The notes below the pieces were generated by a model. The model was not told where the DNA came from. It saw only the letters and a program-made list of their open reading frames with translations, and did no database searches. Made by a program: the position numbers and the translations under genes. DNA of 7,166 nucleotides from Bacillota bacterium (GTDB taxonomy: Bacteria > Bacillota > Clostridia > Christensenellales > CAG-138). The stretch covers positions 1 to 7,166 of the forward strand of contig JAEYLA010000152.1 in assembly GCA_023461495.1 (NCBI GenBank), in the 5' to 3' direction. This document shows, piece after piece, positions 5,800-7,166 of this stretch. Each line of letters opens with the position of its first letter. The first letter of the stretch is position 1.

Positions 5800-6024
5800 A
5801 TGGGCTGTTTCAATTGCAACACTGGAGATAACAACTGGTGGATCATCATCCTGTTGCTCTTGCTCTGCTGCAGCGAAGATAATGCTTGCATCAACAGCAT
5901 TCGTAACTGCGTCTGTGGCGATAACCTGATCTGGATCCTTGCCCTGCTGTTCCTCTGCAACGGCAACTGCGGCAACCGCGATACCTGCGGCACCCGGGAC
6001 ACCTGCGGCTGCGGCTGCAACTAA
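5800..6024 (+). CDS. Cysteine-rich 74-aa protein with duplicated hydrophobic module
   Basis: Function unknown. The start is secure: AAGGAGG at 5785-5791 lies 8 nt before the ATG, and a strong terminator follows the stop. The product has 13 cysteines in 74 residues (3, 6, 23, 24, 30, 37, 39, 53, 57, 63, 69, 71, 73). Two hydrophobic stretches, about 13-24 and 43-53, could lie in or on a membrane or pack in an aggregate. The protein is an internal duplication with a 31-residue period: NC..GDN..WI at 5-15 recurs at 36-46, each followed by a leucine-rich run ending near cysteine. The tail repeats GxRDTC twice (58-63, 64-69) and ends GCGCN. It resembles small clostridial proteins annotated as high-cysteine, chorion-like, and could be a spore-coat or envelope protein; a bacteriocin precursor or metal-binding protein is less likely but open. 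Transcribed divergently from HMA-mnmA; I could not identify a convincing vegetative promoter (TATATA at 5741-5746 lacks a -35). Confidence 0.82.
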   Translation: MGCFNCNTGDNNWWIIILLLLLCCSEDNACINSIRNCVCGDNLIWILALLFLCNGNCGNRDTCGTRDTCGCGCN

Positions 6025-6050
6025 GAAAAACTGATCGGTAAATAGAGATA

Positions 6051-6079
6051 AACAGGATGCATATGCATCCTGTTTTTTT
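6051..6079 (+). terminator. Intrinsic terminator of the Cys-rich gene
   Basis: A 24-nt perfect palindrome (6051-6074) gives a 10-bp stem with an ATAT loop, followed by T7 at 6073-6079. It lies 26 nt beyond the stop codon. Confidence 0.92.
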
Positions 6080-6144
6080 GTCAAAAAGGCACCATGCCTC
6101 TTTGCAGAAACAGAAATTACCGTATATTTTCTTTTCACCAATAC

Positions 6145-6173
6145 TTGACCAAAATAATGGGAAATGGTATAAC
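6145..6173 (+). promoter_or_regulatory. Sigma-A promoter of the ECF S-component gene
   Basis: TTGACC (6145-6150), a 17-bp spacer and TATAAC (6168-6173) preceded by TGG form a near-consensus promoter. Initiation near 6180 leaves a leader of only about 22 nt. That is too short for a riboswitch and excludes the in-frame ATGs at 6094 and 6157 as starts. Confidence 0.8.
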
Positions 6174-6186
6174 GATTCAAAAGGAT

Positions 6187-6193
6187 AAGGAGG
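6187..6193 (+). promoter_or_regulatory. Ribosome binding site selecting a TTG start
   Basis: AAGGAGG lies 8 nt before the TTG at 6202. There is no ATG at a usable distance, and the site sits just inside the transcript predicted from the promoter at 6145-6173. Confidence 0.8.
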
Positions 6194-6201
6194 ACAGCTT
6201 T

Positions 6202-6690
6202 TTGAACACGCAAAAGCCGGTCACCCGTTTGACGCTTGCAGGGCTCCTGGCCGCGGTCGTTGTCATATTGACCATTGTTACCTATTTCCCGATTCCCGGC
6301 GTGGCGGGCGCATACATCAACCTTGGCGATGTGGGCGTGTATCTATGCGCATTCCTTTTAGGGTCCCCCTGGGGCGCGCTTACTGCCGCCGTTGGCAGCG
6401 GGCTTGCGGACCTTCTTCTGGGCAGCGCAATCTACGCAGGCCCTACCTTTGTGATCAAAGGCGGCATGGCGCTTGTGGTGGCTCTCCTCATTTCCCGCTG
6501 GAAAAAGCCTTTTCCGGCCGTGTTGTGCGCAGGCATCCTGATGCCCGCGGGCTATTTTATATTTGAAACCTTCCTGTATGGTGCTGCAACCGCCGCGATG
6601 AGCCTGCCGCTCAACGGCATCCAGTATGTTGTTGGCGTATTGCTGGGCTATGCCGCAATTCGCCTTTCCGGCAGGCTGCTGAACCGCTGA
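6202..6690 (+). CDS. ECF transporter S component (vitamin-uptake membrane protein)
   Basis: A 162-aa integral membrane protein, the substrate-binding subunit of an energy-coupling-factor transporter. It would work with a shared EcfA-EcfA'-EcfT module encoded elsewhere. About five or six hydrophobic helices are visible: roughly 10-29, 44-60, 62-74, 81-97, 102-120 and 130-155. Motifs typical of the riboflavin/hydroxymethylpyrimidine-type S-component family are NLGDVGVYL (40-48), a small-residue-rich segment AVGSGLADLLLG (63-74) and FVIKGG (83-88). The first helix is rich in small residues, as expected for the EcfT contact. The start is TTG, chosen from the ribosome binding site and promoter positions. 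The gene stands alone with its own promoter and terminator. No biosynthetic gene or riboswitch reveals the substrate, so riboflavin, a thiamin precursor or another vitamin are all possible. Confidence 0.85.
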   Translation: MNTQKPVTRLTLAGLLAAVVVILTIVTYFPIPGVAGAYINLGDVGVYLCAFLLGSPWGALTAAVGSGLADLLLGSAIYAGPTFVIKGGMALVVALLISRWKKPFPAVLCAGILMPAGYFIFETFLYGAATAAMSLPLNGIQYVVGVLLGYAAIRLSGRLLNR

Positions 6691-6706
6691 TATGAACGAA
6701 ATATAT

Positions 6707-6743
6707 AAAACACCTTCCCGTGCCGCCACGGGAAGGTGTTTTT
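6707..6743. terminator. Bidirectional terminator between convergent genes
   Basis: A 12-bp GC-rich stem (6711-6722 with 6727-6738, loop CCGC) is flanked by AAAA on the left and TTTTT on the right. It has a T tract on both strands and serves the ECF gene on the + strand and the hemerythrin gene on the minus strand. Confidence 0.92.
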
Positions 6744-6762
6744 CGTCTATGCAAACTTTTGG

Positions 6763-7161
6763 CTATTTGCGCGCCTTTGCATAATCGCCGATTTTTTTGT
6801 CCATGCCCGAAATATGCTGGGTCAGCCACTGGATCATCACCTGGTTTGCTTCGAGGATCACCAGGATATTGCCGCCGGACTTGTCGTATTCTTCCTTGAG
6901 CTTTTTCAGGCGGGCAAGAAAATCCGTATGCGCCTTTTTCTGCAGCTCGTAATCCGGATATTTGATGGAGAGCATGTAGCGCTCCTCATCCGCAAAGTGC
7001 AGCTTCGTGTAGCTGTCCAAAAACCCCAGCAGCTCGCCGATATACTCGGCGGATTTGCGGTTTTTGCCCGCTTCAAACAATGCGTCCGCCTTATCAAACC
7101 AGGTTTTGTGCTGGTCGTCAATCGCTGCAACGCCCACGGAAAGATTCGGTGTCCACGGCAT
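6763..7161 (-). CDS. Bacteriohemerythrin, one iron ligand changed to Gln
   Basis: A 132-aa four-helix-bundle protein that normally binds O2 at a diiron centre in the cytosol; suggested roles are oxygen storage, sensing or detoxification, relevant in an anaerobe. The opening WTPNLSVGV is family-typical. The expected ligands are present at H18 (DDQH), H55 and E59 (HFADE), H78, and H116 with D121 (HISGMD). The position that usually holds the first His of an HxxxH pair is Q74 in QKKAH; the codon reads CAG. Five nitrogen/carboxylate-bearing ligand positions plus D121 are therefore intact and one is altered. The ATG at 7161 matches the usual family start, but it is 5 nt from the window edge, so its ribosome binding site and promoter cannot be seen and a longer product is not fully excluded. 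Convergent with the ECF gene across a shared terminator. Confidence 0.93.
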   Translation of the reverse strand: MPWTPNLSVGVAAIDDQHKTWFDKADALFEAGKNRKSAEYIGELLGFLDSYTKLHFADEERYMLSIKYPDYELQKKAHTDFLARLKKLKEEYDKSGGNILVILEANQVMIQWLTQHISGMDKKIGDYAKARK

Positions 7162-7166
7162 ATCAA

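Noticed and set aside
6094..6201. Longer ECF product starting at ATG 6094 or 6157
   Set aside because: Both codons lie upstream of, or inside, the TTGACC-17-TATAAC promoter and would not be in the transcript; the TTG at 6202 has the ribosome binding site.

Overview
The window looks like chromosomal DNA of a Gram-positive, moderately GC-rich member of the Clostridia. The evidence is strong AGGAGG-type ribosome binding sites, a TTG start, intrinsic terminators with long T runs, an ECF-type vitamin transporter S component, a bacteriohemerythrin and a clostridial-looking cysteine-rich mini-protein. I cannot place it to genus from sequence alone.

Left edge (1-343): no protein gene. Positions 1-205 on the + strand fold on paper into a compact pseudoknotted RNA. 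Its helices abut without conflict and it ends in a strong T6 intrinsic terminator, so I call it a structured non-coding RNA. Two perfect hairpins (209-237, 245-268) follow, then a GC-rich terminator hairpin (297-320) at the end of the glycolytic operon.

Centre (344-4094, minus strand): a lower-glycolysis operon, in transcription order pgk - tpiA - gpmI. tpiA and gpmI are 7 nt apart and probably translationally coupled. pgk and tpiA are separated by a 264-nt spacer packed with inverted repeats and lacking any gene. A plausible sigma-A promoter with an extended -10 lies before pgk. Neither GAPDH nor enolase is in the window.

4263-5582 (minus strand): a two-gene unit, a 67-aa heavy-metal-associated (CopZ-like) protein followed 3 nt later by mnmA, the tRNA 2-thiouridylase. 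Its promoter is bracketed by two identical 11-bp direct repeats 50 bp apart, a candidate operator.

5800-6690 (plus strand): a 74-aa protein with 13 cysteines built from a 31-residue internal duplication, with its own terminator. Next comes a single ECF transporter S component with a consensus promoter (TTGACC-17-TATAAC) and a TTG start. A shared bidirectional terminator separates it from a convergent bacteriohemerythrin (6763-7161), in which one of the usual iron-ligand histidines is Gln.

The most interesting items are the left-edge structured RNA, the duplicated Cys-rich mini-protein, the structured pgk-tpiA spacer and the HMA-mnmA pair with its putative operator.
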